From an uncultured Eubacterium sp. (GTDB lineage Bacteria; Bacillota; Clostridia; Oscillospirales; Acutalibacteraceae): DNA of 64,000 nucleotides. Location of the stretch: assembly GCA_900539325.1 (NCBI GenBank), contig UQCC01000011.1, positions 15,842-79,841 on the forward strand. The letters are read 5' to 3'. This document shows, one piece after another, positions 1 to 8,236 of the stretch (position 1 is the stretch's first letter; every line of letters starts with the position of its first letter). Under the pieces are notes generated by a model. It ran no database searches. It was not told the DNA's origin and saw nothing but the letters and a program-made list of their open reading frames with translations. Made by a program: the position numbers and the translations under genes.

Positions 1-363
1 CACAGTTTTACCCTGCTTAACCGCTTCATCTGACAAAGCCTTTGCCGTGTCGTATGAAAAAACAGGAATACGAATATCATATTTTACAACCAAATCATAA
101 AACGCCGGAGCGACATAACCCAAAATTAAAATTGGGGTTTTTATGCCGGCTTTTTTTAATTCAACGGCTTCCTCGATGCAAGCAACACCGAAGAAATCGC
201 ATTTATTTTCCAAAAATCTTGCAAGCTCAACGGCACCGTGACCGTAAGCATCGGCTTTAATAACTCCCAAAAGTTTGCAACCCTGCGGCAATTTGGCACG
301 AGTGTTGTTATAATTATATTCAACGGCATCCAAATCAATTTTTGCCTGTGTTCTAAAGTACAT
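1..363 (-). CDS. alr: Alanine racemase, N-terminal part (runs off the window)
   Basis: PLP-dependent interconversion of L- and D-alanine in the cytoplasm. The 121 codons present begin MYFRTQAKIDLDAVEYNYNN and contain the alanine racemase PLP-lysine motif VIKADAYGHGAVELA, with the Schiff-base lysine at about residue 36. The C-terminal domain lies beyond position 1. The start ATG overlaps the stop of pxpA by one base (TAATG), so it is the last visible gene of the operon that starts at about 5.5 kb. In this setting the enzyme could feed D-alanine to, or drain it from, the D-amino acid aminotransferase encoded at the operon head. The identification is firm; whether this is the cell-wall or a catabolic racemase cannot be told. 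Confidence 0.93.
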   Translation of the reverse strand, partial: MYFRTQAKIDLDAVEYNYNNTRAKLPQGCKLLGVIKADAYGHGAVELARFLENKCDFFGVACIEEAVELKKAGIKTPILILGYVAPAFYDLVVKYDIRIPVFSYDTAKALSDEAVKQGKTV

Positions 364-1118
364 TATTCAATCACCTCTGAAAGTGGCACAGTTTTTATAT
401 CATTTTCGGCAAAAGCCTTGTTGAGTGCACGAACAAAATCAAGTGCCTTTTCTCCGTCACCGTGAACACAAACGCTGTGAGCCTCAATCGGCACTTCCTC
501 GCCTGTGTAAGCAGTAACCTTGCCTTCTTTTATCATACGGATAACACGGGCAATAGCCTCGTTTTCATCGGTAATCATTGAACCTTCAAGTGTTCTTTTA
601 CGCAATGAACCGTCAGCCTCATACGCCCTGTCGGCAAAAACCTCACTGGCATATTTTATACCAACCTGTTTTGCCGCTTCAATCATTTTTGAACCTGAAA
701 GGGCAAGCAAAATAAGTGACGAATCAAAATCTTTGATTGCATTTGCAATGGCAAGCGACATTTCCATATCCTTTGCCGCCATATTGTACATTGCTCCGTG
801 AGGCTTGACATGTTGCATCTTCACGCCTTGTGCCTTTGCAAAAGCTGAAAGTGAGCCAAGTTGACAAAGCGTGATGTTGTACACCTCTTCAGGTGACAAG
901 GTCATATTTGTTCTGCCAAAATTTTCCTTGTCCAAATAGCCGGGATGAGCACCAAACGCAACGGAATTCTCCTTACACAAAGCAACGGTTGTGTTCATAA
1001 TATTGCTGTCACCTGCGTGAAATCCGCAAGCGATATTTGCCGAAGTAATCAAGGGAATAATCTGCGAATCAAAAGCAGCTCCCTCGCCTAAATCCGAGTT
1101 TAAATCTACAAAATACAT
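363..1118 (-). CDS. pxpA: 5-oxoprolinase subunit A (LamB/YcsF family)
   Basis: One of three subunits of the bacterial ATP-dependent 5-oxoprolinase, which opens 5-oxoproline (pyroglutamate) to glutamate. The 251-residue protein has the normal length and shows the family signature DLNSDLGEG at the N-terminus, then NIACGFHAGD and AFGAHPGYLDKENFGR. A clear ribosome site (AAGGAG) lies ahead of the ATG. It is transcribed with pxpC and pxpB, the other subunits, but separated from them by a DUF1445 gene, much as ycsF, ycsI, kipI and kipA lie together in Bacillus subtilis. Its stop overlaps the alr start. Confidence 0.95.
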   Translation of the reverse strand: MYFVDLNSDLGEGAAFDSQIIPLITSANIACGFHAGDSNIMNTTVALCKENSVAFGAHPGYLDKENFGRTNMTLSPEEVYNITLCQLGSLSAFAKAQGVKMQHVKPHGAMYNMAAKDMEMSLAIANAIKDFDSSLILLALSGSKMIEAAKQVGIKYASEVFADRAYEADGSLRKRTLEGSMITDENEAIARVIRMIKEGKVTAYTGEEVPIEAHSVCVHGDGEKALDFVRALNKAFAENDIKTVPLSEVIE

Positions 1119-1169
1119 CTATAAACTCCTTAATAAATTCTAATAAAACAGATATAAACGCTACGCAAA

Positions 1170-1955
1170 TTAATATTTCAACGCAACATTTTTTACATCT
1201 GTGATAAACATATGCCCCGGTGCATGAGTAATTGCTATCGGTGGCTTTGTTTGCATAACAGCATTTTGAGGGGTTACACCGCACGGCCAAAACACCGGCA
1301 CTTCGCCCTCGTTGATTGTAACACTGTCACCGTAATCCGGATGATTGACATCCAGAATGCCGATCGCTTCCGGATTTCCGATTTGAATAGGTGCACCGTG
1401 AACCTTTGGCATTGCAGCCGTTACCTCAACCGCCTTGACAACCAAATCATTTGGTATCGGACGCATTGAAACGACCATATTCCCGTGGAATGCACCTGCC
1501 GAAGCAAGTTCAATATTTGTATTGAACATCGGCACATTAACATTTTCCTCTATATGACGAACAGGAATATCCGCCTCGAGCATTTCGCTCTCAAAACTGA
1601 AGCTGCAACCGATGAGAAAGTATACAAAATCATCCTGCCAATATTCGGAAATATCCGTTACTTCCTTTTCAAGCACACCATTTTTCCAAATTCTGTACTT
1701 TGGAAAATCCGTGCACACATCTCCCTCGCTTGCCATAGCCTTGAACTCTCTTGAACCGACATCGCCGACCTCTAAAATCGGGCACGGCTTTGGGTTACGC
1801 ATACAAAAAAGGAGAAAATCAAACGCATAGTCCTTTGGCAAAATACAAAGATTTGCCTGCGCATAACCTGCACACATACCTGATGTTTGAAAATCAATTT
1901 TGCCCTCACGGATAAGTTTTTTCACTTCCTGAGGGTGCATTGCTGAATAATCCAT
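1170..1955 (-). CDS. DUF1445 / YcsI-family protein (putative hydro-lyase)
   Basis: A 261-residue cytoplasmic protein of the DUF1445 (UPF0317, YcsI) family. Conserved stretches visible are TDFPKYRIWKNG, the GCSFSFE region, IPVRHIE..NVPMFNTNI, HGAPIQIG, PDYGD, VPVFWPCGVTPQ and ITHAPGHMF. The start is taken at 1955 because a GGAG site lies seven bases ahead; the reading frame extends 18 bases further to a TTG. The family is fused to a DUF4392 domain in the mammalian mitochondrial D-glutamate cyclase DGLUCY, and both halves are here as separate genes of one operon. No reaction is proven for the domain alone; hydro-lyase is only a database label. A role in D-glutamate/5-oxoproline conversion is inferred from context. 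Confidence 0.85.
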   Translation of the reverse strand: MDYSAMHPQEVKKLIREGKIDFQTSGMCAGYAQANLCILPKDYAFDFLLFCMRNPKPCPILEVGDVGSREFKAMASEGDVCTDFPKYRIWKNGVLEKEVTDISEYWQDDFVYFLIGCSFSFESEMLEADIPVRHIEENVNVPMFNTNIELASAGAFHGNMVVSMRPIPNDLVVKAVEVTAAMPKVHGAPIQIGNPEAIGILDVNHPDYGDSVTINEGEVPVFWPCGVTPQNAVMQTKPPIAITHAPGHMFITDVKNVALKY

Positions 1956-1969
1956 ATTCACTCCTAAAA

Positions 1970-2899
1970 TCAAAACATATATAAATTATCAAAAAATCGT
2001 TTTTGTTTTTTTGCTTCTTGCTCCGCTTCCTCAACGGTAACACTCTTAAATTTGACGGTATTCCCTGCCGAAAGCTGTGACGCACGAGGCAAATCAACGC
2101 TGATAACAGTTGCAATTTTGGCATATCCGCCCGTGGTTTGATGGTCTGCCATAAGAATAATCGGCTCGCCCGAATTCGGCACTTGAACAGAACCGAAAAC
2201 AATACCATCGGATATAATATCCATACCGTTTTTCGACTTGAGCGGTTCGCCTGAAAGCCTTATACCCATTCTGTCCGACTGAGCGGTAACTTCATACTTC
2301 TGCGACAAAAAGAGCCTTATGTCCTCGTCTGTGAACATCTCGTTTTGCGGACCTAAAACAACACGAAGTTCTGTATCGTTGCCATATTCAGGTTCGGGAA
2401 TTTCCCACTTGTCAATATCGCCGAGGGGGAACGCACCCGTTCCTATTGCAAGAATATCTCCGCTTTGCAGTTTTCTGCCATTGTATCCGCCAAAAGCAAA
2501 CTTCAAATTTGTTGAAGCACTGCCAAAAACATATTCGCCGACTATTCCGCCTGCAACGGCAAGATAAGCACGCAAACCGCTTTTTGCCGCACCCATAGAA
2601 AGAATGTCGCCGTTATTTATCTTGTAAGCCTTGTTTCTTTTTATCGGCTTGTCATTTATTTTTGCATCAAAATCCGCACCGGAAACACAAATCACCGTAT
2701 CCTGCGTAAATCTTGCCGTGATGCCGAGCACAGTCATTTCAAGAACAGGAGCACTGTCGCAATTACCACACAAACGGTTGGCAACCCTCATACTGAATCT
2801 GTCCATAACACCGTTTTGAGTAAAGCCGTTTTTCATAACACCGACTCTGCCAAAATCCTGCACGGTAGTTAATAGTCCCGGAGTAATAATTTCAATCAT
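1970..2899 (-). CDS. pxpC: 5-oxoprolinase subunit C (biotin-dependent carboxylase-like, KipA)
   Basis: Subunit of the three-part 5-oxoprolinase, in the same fold family as urea amidolyase/carboxyltransferase subunits. The 309-residue product starts MIEIITPGLLTTVQDFGRVG, the diagnostic KipA/PxpC opening, and has GVMDRFSMRVANRL and ILMADHQTTGGYAKIATV. The ATG overlaps the pxpB stop (ATGA), implying translational coupling and a 1:1 complex. Length is normal for the family. Confidence 0.94.
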   Translation of the reverse strand: MIEIITPGLLTTVQDFGRVGVMKNGFTQNGVMDRFSMRVANRLCGNCDSAPVLEMTVLGITARFTQDTVICVSGADFDAKINDKPIKRNKAYKINNGDILSMGAAKSGLRAYLAVAGGIVGEYVFGSASTNLKFAFGGYNGRKLQSGDILAIGTGAFPLGDIDKWEIPEPEYGNDTELRVVLGPQNEMFTDEDIRLFLSQKYEVTAQSDRMGIRLSGEPLKSKNGMDIISDGIVFGSVQVPNSGEPIILMADHQTTGGYAKIATVISVDLPRASQLSAGNTVKFKSVTVEEAEQEAKKQKRFFDNLYMF

Positions 2900-3621
2900 C
2901 GTTCAACCTCCGTAACTTTAACCTCATATGTGCAATTTTTAATTCTCTTTTCTATTTGGTCATATTCGGCAAGGCTGACAGGCACAAATCGAATATAATC
3001 ACCCGATGAATATAAAATCGGATTTTCTCTTTCCTTGTCATAAACTTTGACGGGAGTTTTGCCGATAAGCTGCCATCCGCCCGGTGAAGCAACGGGATAA
3101 ATGCCTGTTTGCTCACCGCCGATACCGACAGCACCTTCAAAAATCTCCGACCTCGGTGAATCAAGGCGGGGCGTTGCAAGTGCTTCGTCCATACCTCCGA
3201 GATAAGCAAACCCCGGCAAAAATCCAAGCATATAAATGAGATAATCTCTGCCGCTGTGCCGAGCAATAACTTCTTCCCTTGTAAGGTGAGAATGCTCGCA
3301 AACATTGCCCATATCAAGAGCAAAGCAATCATCATAGCACACAGGAATTTCATACAACTTAGCTTTGCGGCTTGATGTAATTTTTATATTTTTTATTATC
3401 TTTTCAAGCCTGCTTATAAGTTTTTTTGCACTGATTTCGGCACAATCATAAAGCACCGACACCGAGCAAAATGTTGGGATATATTCGGTAACGCCCTTTA
3501 TCCCTGCCTGCTCGATTTCGGCACAAAGAGAGGTCACATACGCATTGACCTCTCTGCTTATTTCATTTTTAAACTGTACGGTAACTGCACTGTCACCGTT
3601 TTGCAAAAATGAATGTATCAT
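2896..3621 (-). CDS. pxpB: 5-oxoprolinase subunit B (KipI family)
   Basis: Third subunit of 5-oxoprolinase. The 241-residue protein has the KipI/PxpB landmarks: an N-terminal GDSAVTVQF segment, the motif YLIYMLGFLPGFAYLGGMDEALATPR and the ending segment GGWQLIGKTPVKVYD. In Bacillus the homologue KipI was first known as a kinase inhibitor, but its conserved role with PxpA and PxpC is oxoproline cleavage. It overlaps pxpC at its end and the D-glutamate cyclase gene at its start by ATGA junctions. Confidence 0.94.
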   Translation of the reverse strand: MIHSFLQNGDSAVTVQFKNEISREVNAYVTSLCAEIEQAGIKGVTEYIPTFCSVSVLYDCAEISAKKLISRLEKIIKNIKITSSRKAKLYEIPVCYDDCFALDMGNVCEHSHLTREEVIARHSGRDYLIYMLGFLPGFAYLGGMDEALATPRLDSPRSEIFEGAVGIGGEQTGIYPVASPGGWQLIGKTPVKVYDKERENPILYSSGDYIRFVPVSLAEYDQIEKRIKNCTYEVKVTEVER

Positions 3622-4676
3622 CCGAAATATCCTTTTTTAAGTGTAGTTTCAAACCAAGCGGCGGTTTTATCCTCGACAGTATGAGGATAATCAACAAGTC
3701 CGCGCATAAGCGAAATCATAGGCAAAATAATATTTTTGCCGATACCGTCAATATACGGTCTTGCTTCGCCGTACATATCAAGCATACCTGCACCTGCCGC
3801 AGCGTCCATAACGGCTGACTCCTCCTCTTCCGTATGAAGAAGATTAACATCGCCCAAAAGAAATGCCGTGCATGCCATAAGCGCGTTCATTCCCCAATCG
3901 CTGACAGTTGCCGTAATGATATTATCAGCGGCTGTATCCGCCAAAATTCCAAATCCCGTACCTGCCTTGCAACCGCCTTTTTCGGCATACGGAATATACT
4001 TTCTTATATGCTCCTCAATAGTGCCCATACCAAGTTCATTGCCGAGGTCACCGATAGAAAGGTTGTACACTCCCCTGCTTTGACATTCTCTGAAAAGCAC
4101 ATCATACTTTGCCTCAACATCAGTTGTGTTTACGCCAACTGCATTGTGATAGTAGCCGTTTTTGTTTCTGCCCGGTGCTTCGTTTGAAATAATAGCACAA
4201 GGAAGTCCGTGAGAAAGGATTTCTGCTGTTTGTTCATCCTCTTTTGCCTTGTCCTTTGTAAAGGTGACAATGCAAACTGTGTTGTCGGGAATATTGTCTA
4301 TATCATAAGTAACATCAAAACCGAGCACCTTGCTCATAGCCTTGATTGATTTTTCACACTGATCGGGAACAATCATAACTGGCTTTGCACCAAAGGCACG
4401 CATAACAAATCGAGCAAATACGGTTGAAGAAATAATGCCGTCCGTTTCAGCCTCGTTCCACGGAAGAAGAACAAAACCCGTAAGGATAAACACTTTTTCG
4501 CCCTTTTTGATGTTCGCTACAAGTCCCTCAGCACCGTTGAGTGACAAAGGCTTGCCTGTGTATTTGATTGCACCGTCATAAAGAATACGGCACACACCGT
4601 AGCCTCTCGGGTCAAGATTCATCAGCCAATCAAGATTATAGCCGACATTGAGTTTTGTAAGTTCTGTTCTGTTCAT
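3618..4676 (-). CDS. DUF4392 protein, D-glutamate cyclase homologue
   Basis: A 352-residue cytoplasmic protein of the DUF4392 family, which forms the C-terminal part of mammalian DGLUCY, the enzyme that cyclises D-glutamate to 5-oxo-D-proline. Recognisable segments are DPRGYG near the N-terminus, KKGEKVFILTGF, TDGIISS, NEAPGRNKNGYYHNA, the family hallmark SIGDLGNELGMG, and a C-terminal VSDWGMNALMA. It sits between dat and pxpB with one- to four-base overlaps, so its product, 5-oxoproline, is the substrate of the downstream PxpABC. Assignment to the family is firm. The reaction is inferred from the mammalian enzyme and from the operon, since the other half (DUF1445) is a separate gene here. 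Confidence 0.82.
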   Translation of the reverse strand: MNRTELTKLNVGYNLDWLMNLDPRGYGVCRILYDGAIKYTGKPLSLNGAEGLVANIKKGEKVFILTGFVLLPWNEAETDGIISSTVFARFVMRAFGAKPVMIVPDQCEKSIKAMSKVLGFDVTYDIDNIPDNTVCIVTFTKDKAKEDEQTAEILSHGLPCAIISNEAPGRNKNGYYHNAVGVNTTDVEAKYDVLFRECQSRGVYNLSIGDLGNELGMGTIEEHIRKYIPYAEKGGCKAGTGFGILADTAADNIITATVSDWGMNALMACTAFLLGDVNLLHTEEEESAVMDAAAGAGMLDMYGEARPYIDGIGKNIILPMISLMRGLVDYPHTVEDKTAAWFETTLKKGYFG

Positions 4677-5518
4677 TATGCTTTACACTGCTCCTCAAAA
4701 TCTTTAACCAAAGCGTCCTGAATTGTTTTGAGCATTTCAGGTGCTTTACCGCCTACCGGCTTGCCGTCAACTGTCTTTACAGGAATACAGAATGAACCTG
4801 TTGAATGAACAATAATTTCATCGGCATTCATAAGTTCATCAAGGGTGTAATCTCTTTCTTCAACGCCATAGCCGAGTTTTTTTGCAAAAGCAAGAAGACG
4901 AATTCTTGCAGTACCCGGAAGTACCTTATCGTCAAGCTGATGAGTGATAACCTTGCCGTCCTTAAAAATAGAAACATTTGAGTGTGCACATTCGGTTACT
5001 AAATCGCCTCTGTGGAAGATAGCCTCTTGACAACCTGCTCTGTCTGCCGCTGTTGCTGCAAGGCAAGACGGAATAAGGTTCAAGGTTTTGCAATTGCAAT
5101 AATAAAATCTCTTGTCTTCATAAGTGATAACATCAATAGGCTTGTATGTATCTGCAACATGAGCCGGGGTGAGAGTAATCCACAAATTACCCTGCATATC
5201 CTCAGGATAAATATGACCTCTGAGTCCGTTGCCTCTTGTAACCTGCATATAAACAAACTGGTCGCCGTCATCAACCTTCAAAACAAGTTCACGAAGAAGT
5301 TTATCGAGTTCGTCACGCTCAATAGGAATGTTCATACCAAGAAGTTTTGCGGAATTGTAAAATCTTGTAAGGTGAGCATCCATGTCAAAAACAACATGGT
5401 TGTGAGCATAAGTAGCATCGTAAACACCGTCACCAAACCAGCAAACTCTGTCAAGCATCGGAATTTGCATATTCTCGATTTCGTCATATTTACCGTTATA
5501 GTAACCTAAATTCTTCAT
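4676..5518 (-). CDS. dat: D-amino acid aminotransferase (class IV)
   Basis: PLP-dependent fold-type IV transaminase that most likely moves the amino group between D-alanine and 2-oxoglutarate to give D-glutamate. The 280-residue protein shows the class IV pattern FGDGVYDATYAHN, the catalytic lysine in NCKTLNLIPS (about K144, close to K145 of Bacillus D-AAT), VTECAHSNVSIFKDGK and a second cofactor loop LPGTARIRLL. The chosen ATG has a GGGGG site upstream; the frame runs 54 bases further without support. It heads the operon with cyclase, oxoprolinase and alanine racemase, which favours D-AAT over branched-chain aminotransferase or ADC lyase. Confidence 0.85.
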   Translation of the reverse strand: MKNLGYYNGKYDEIENMQIPMLDRVCWFGDGVYDATYAHNHVVFDMDAHLTRFYNSAKLLGMNIPIERDELDKLLRELVLKVDDGDQFVYMQVTRGNGLRGHIYPEDMQGNLWITLTPAHVADTYKPIDVITYEDKRFYYCNCKTLNLIPSCLAATAADRAGCQEAIFHRGDLVTECAHSNVSIFKDGKVITHQLDDKVLPGTARIRLLAFAKKLGYGVEERDYTLDELMNADEIIVHSTGSFCIPVKTVDGKPVGGKAPEMLKTIQDALVKDFEEQCKA

Positions 5519-5545
5519 AAATTTTCCCCCAAAAATAGAATTTAA

Positions 5546-5595
5546 TAAAAAAAAGCGCAAGAAAGCTCCCAATAAACGAAAAGACTTCCTTGCCC
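5546..5595 (-). terminator. Terminator or attenuator ahead of the dat operon
   Basis: On the minus strand a GC-rich hairpin (GCAAGGAAG pairing with CTTTCTTGC, one G-T pair) is followed by eight T residues. It lies about 90 bases after the thiamine transporter ATPase and only 28 bases before the dat start, leaving no room for a promoter after it. It therefore either ends the transporter transcript with partial read-through or acts as a leader attenuator for the dat operon. A TATAAT sits further upstream near 5650, without a convincing -35 box. Confidence 0.65.
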
Positions 5596-5684
5596 TCTTT
5601 TTTAATTCTAATACTATTAAATATAAAAGTAAATACTAAATTTTTACATTATATGTAGAAAATTTAAGTCGATTTTTGTGCAGA

Positions 5685-6422
5685 TTACAATAAATGTAAT
5701 ATTTGCACAATTTGCCTTTTGTAGTTCAAAAACTCATCTGTTAGATTGAACTCTGTTGTTCTCGGCTTTGGTGCGTCGATTTTAATCTCATTTGCACACA
5801 CACCGTCGGCAAGAATATAAATTCTGTCCGACAGCAAAATTGCCTCGTCAATATCGTGAGTAATGAACACCGTTGACAAATCAATATTTTGCATAACATC
5901 AAGATACCACTTGTGAATAATGGATTTTGTAATGGTATCAAGTGCACTGAACGGCTCATCAAGAAGTGCAACGCCGTTTGATGACAAATATGTACGGAGC
6001 AAAGCCGCTCTCTGACGCATACCGCCCGAAAGTTGTGACGGATACCGATACTGCGTGCCGTCAAGACCAAAGGTTTTGAAATAAGGCTCTGCCTGTGCTC
6101 TTGCGTCCTTTTTGCTCACACCCTTGATAACAAGAGGAAGCGAAACATTGTCTATCACCTTTCTGTAAGGCAAAAGCAAGTCTTTTTGGAGCATATAGCT
6201 GACATTGCCCGGCTTGCCCGTAATATCCTCGCCGTTTAACCAAACCTTGCCGCTGTCGGGCATATGAATACCCGACAGGACATTAAACAGCGTTGTTTTT
6301 CCGCCGCCGCTGACGCCCAAAAGGCTGACAATCTCGCCCTTGTTGAGTGTAAGCGAAGCACCTTTTAAGACCTTATTATCGCCGAAGCTTTTATAAATAT
6401 TTTCAGCCTTTAAAATTTCCAT
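5685..6422 (-). CDS. thiZ: Thiamine-precursor ABC transporter, ATP-binding protein (ThiZ-like)
   Basis: Cytoplasmic ATPase powering the import system encoded by the next three genes. The 245-residue protein has Walker A GVSGGGKTT, a Q-loop region SYMLQKDLLLPYR, the signature LSGGMRQR, Walker B VALLDEPFSALD and the switch histidine in FITHD. The sequence is of the nitrate/sulfonate/taurine-like subfamily (SsuB/TauB), to which ThiZ belongs. It lies three bases after the binding-protein gene and is the last gene behind the TPP riboswitch, which is what ties it to thiamine. Confidence 0.88.
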   Translation of the reverse strand: MEILKAENIYKSFGDNKVLKGASLTLNKGEIVSLLGVSGGGKTTLFNVLSGIHMPDSGKVWLNGEDITGKPGNVSYMLQKDLLLPYRKVIDNVSLPLVIKGVSKKDARAQAEPYFKTFGLDGTQYRYPSQLSGGMRQRAALLRTYLSSNGVALLDEPFSALDTITKSIIHKWYLDVMQNIDLSTVFITHDIDEAILLSDRIYILADGVCANEIKIDAPKPRTTEFNLTDEFLNYKRQIVQILHLL

Positions 6423-6425
6423 AAA

Positions 6426-7454
6426 TTATGCCAAATAATCGTTTGTGAAACCTGTGTTTTCAGGAATTTTTTCTTTTACAATCTTTTCTTCGCCGAGCCA
6501 GTTATAAAATGCGTTCCATCTTGCAGGGTCGATATAGCCCCACTTCGGAGCGTCAGCAATATACTGGTCTACCATATACTTTTGGCTTGCCTTTACAAGT
6601 TCTTCACTGCCTTTGAGTGAGCCTGTGTCGTCACCGTCAATAAGGATTTGAGCTGCTTCGTCAGGATTTTCGATAGCATATTCATATCCCTTTTTGGTTG
6701 CAGAAAGGAATGCCTTAACTGTTTCAGGGTCGTTCTTGATAAGGTCGTTGTTTGCGATAAGAATAGGAGTGTAATAGTCAAATGTAGGGTTCAAATCCTT
6801 AAAGAAGAACCTGTCAACTTCTACATTGTTTACCTGAGCGTTAACTCCGCCCCATCCGTCAAACACCCAAATTGCGTGATCCGGATTTTGCTTTACATCC
6901 TGTGCTTCGTCTGTTACAGTGTTTGGAATTCTCTTAACCTTGCTCCAATCACCGCCGTCTGCCTTAACAACATTTTCCAACATTGCAAGCTCAATAGGTG
7001 AATCCCAAGTGAGATATGTTTTGCCTTCAAGACCCTTTGGACTGTCGATGCCTGCACCCTTTTTAGACATAACGCAAGAAGTATTGTGCTGAAGAAGAGC
7101 GGCAACAGCTGTAACCTGCATTGGAGTTGCAGATGTGAAAGCAGATGCGATTGTATCCTGTGCGTCAATAGCAAACTGTGCCTGACCTGCGGAACAAGCC
7201 TCTGTTGCACCGTTTTCAGGTGGCTGAACGATTGATACATTAAGACCTGCGTCTTTGTAATAGCCTTTTTGCAATGCAACATAAAAACCTGTGTGGTTTG
7301 TGTTAGGTGTCCAATCAAGGCAGAGTGTAACATCCTTTAATTCTTTTGTTTTGTCGTCTGACGCATCATCCGAATTTGCCTTTGAGCAAGCGGCAAATGC
7401 ACAAACAAGAGAAAGTGCAAGCAACAATGCAATTATTTTCTTAAACTTTTTCAT
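6426..7454 (-). CDS. thiY: Thiamine-precursor ABC transporter, substrate-binding lipoprotein (ThiY-like)
   Basis: A 342-residue NMT1/THI5-like binding protein. It has a lipoprotein signal peptide (lipobox AFAAC, cysteine at about residue 23), then LCLDWTPNTNHTGFYVALQKGYY, the conserved opening of ThiY/NMT1 proteins that bind formylaminopyrimidine or related pyrimidine precursors. Located outside the membrane, attached by lipid. The ATG overlaps the permease stop (ATGA). TPP riboswitch control supports a thiamine-related ligand, most likely a pyrimidine moiety; the exact ligand is not determinable from sequence. Confidence 0.87.
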   Translation of the reverse strand: MKKFKKIIALLLALSLVCAFAACSKANSDDASDDKTKELKDVTLCLDWTPNTNHTGFYVALQKGYYKDAGLNVSIVQPPENGATEACSAGQAQFAIDAQDTIASAFTSATPMQVTAVAALLQHNTSCVMSKKGAGIDSPKGLEGKTYLTWDSPIELAMLENVVKADGGDWSKVKRIPNTVTDEAQDVKQNPDHAIWVFDGWGGVNAQVNNVEVDRFFFKDLNPTFDYYTPILIANNDLIKNDPETVKAFLSATKKGYEYAIENPDEAAQILIDGDDTGSLKGSEELVKASQKYMVDQYIADAPKWGYIDPARWNAFYNWLGEEKIVKEKIPENTGFTNDYLA

Positions 7455-8236
7455 TTTTTGTCTCCCAAATTTTCTGTTTTATGTACCCACGGCATAGAAA
7501 TTCTTTCAAGCAAAATAACAATGCCCATAAGCACCAAGCTGATTGCCGAAATAAACACGATAACGGCAAACATTTTGTCAAAGGCATAAGCCTTTTTTAC
7601 TCTTGTCATATAAACGCCGAGTCCCTCAAATCCGCCGAGCCATTCCGAAACAACGGCACCGACAACCGCATAGGCGGCAGAAATGCGAAGCCCCGAAAAG
7701 AACGAAGCGGTAGCATTCGGCAATTTGACTATCCTAAAAATTTGAAGTCGTGTTGCTCCCATAGAACGCATAAGATTTATCGCATCGACATCAACGCTTT
7801 CAAACCCGTTGAGAAGCCCGATTGCAATAGGGAAAAATGTTGTGAGAACAACAAGTGTGATTTTCGGAGCCATACCAAAGCCCATCCAGAGCACCAAAAG
7901 AGGCGCAATTGCAATGGTCGGAATTGTTTGAGTAACAACCAAAACAGGATAAAGAGCCTTGTTGATTATGGTAAATCTGTCCATAAGGCTTGCAATGACA
8001 AAGGCTATTGCAATGCCGATGAGCAAGCCGTAAAAAGTTTCCTGCAAAGTGACAGCCGCCTGTTTCATCATAATTGAAAAATTGTCGACAAATGCTTTGA
8101 CAACATCAATCGGTGACGGCAACATATATGCAGGCACAAGTTCCATATCACAAGCCAAAAACCACAACAGCAATATGACAATTATCGCACCGAGCGGTGC
8201 AAGTTTATTGGTGATGTTTTGTAACTTTTTTGTCAA
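7451..8236 (-). CDS. thiX: Thiamine-precursor ABC transporter, permease (ThiX-like)
   Basis: A 261-residue membrane protein with about six hydrophobic segments and the BPD-transporter EAA-type loop MRSMGATRLQIFRIVKLPNA. It starts at a TTG at 8236, preceded by GAGG, and overlaps the thiamine-binding protein gene by 32 bases; no nearby ATG fits. It belongs to the SsuC/TauC-like permeases, and its neighbours make it the ThiX partner of ThiY and ThiZ. Confidence 0.86.
   Translation of the reverse strand: MTKKLQNITNKLAPLGAIIVILLLWFLACDMELVPAYMLPSPIDVVKAFVDNFSIMMKQAAVTLQETFYGLLIGIAIAFVIASLMDRFTIINKALYPVLVVTQTIPTIAIAPLLVLWMGFGMAPKITLVVLTTFFPIAIGLLNGFESVDVDAINLMRSMGATRLQIFRIVKLPNATASFFSGLRISAAYAVVGAVVSEWLGGFEGLGVYMTRVKKAYAFDKMFAVIVFISAISLVLMGIVILLERISMPWVHKTENLGDKK

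Noticed and set aside
5012..5509. 165-codon plus-strand open frame opposite dat
   Set aside because: Antisense to a recognised aminotransferase containing the catalytic lysine; shadow.
4676..5518. Branched-chain aminotransferase or 4-amino-4-deoxychorismate lyase
   Set aside because: The class IV fold is shared, but the operon with cyclase, oxoprolinase and alanine racemase and the SNV..KDGK pattern fit D-AAT better; ilvC lies 25 kb away in a separate unit.
7481..8077. 198-codon plus-strand open frame opposite the ThiX permease gene
   Set aside because: Antisense shadow: composition is His/Lys/Asn-rich without domain or ribosome site, and the opposite strand encodes a clear permease.
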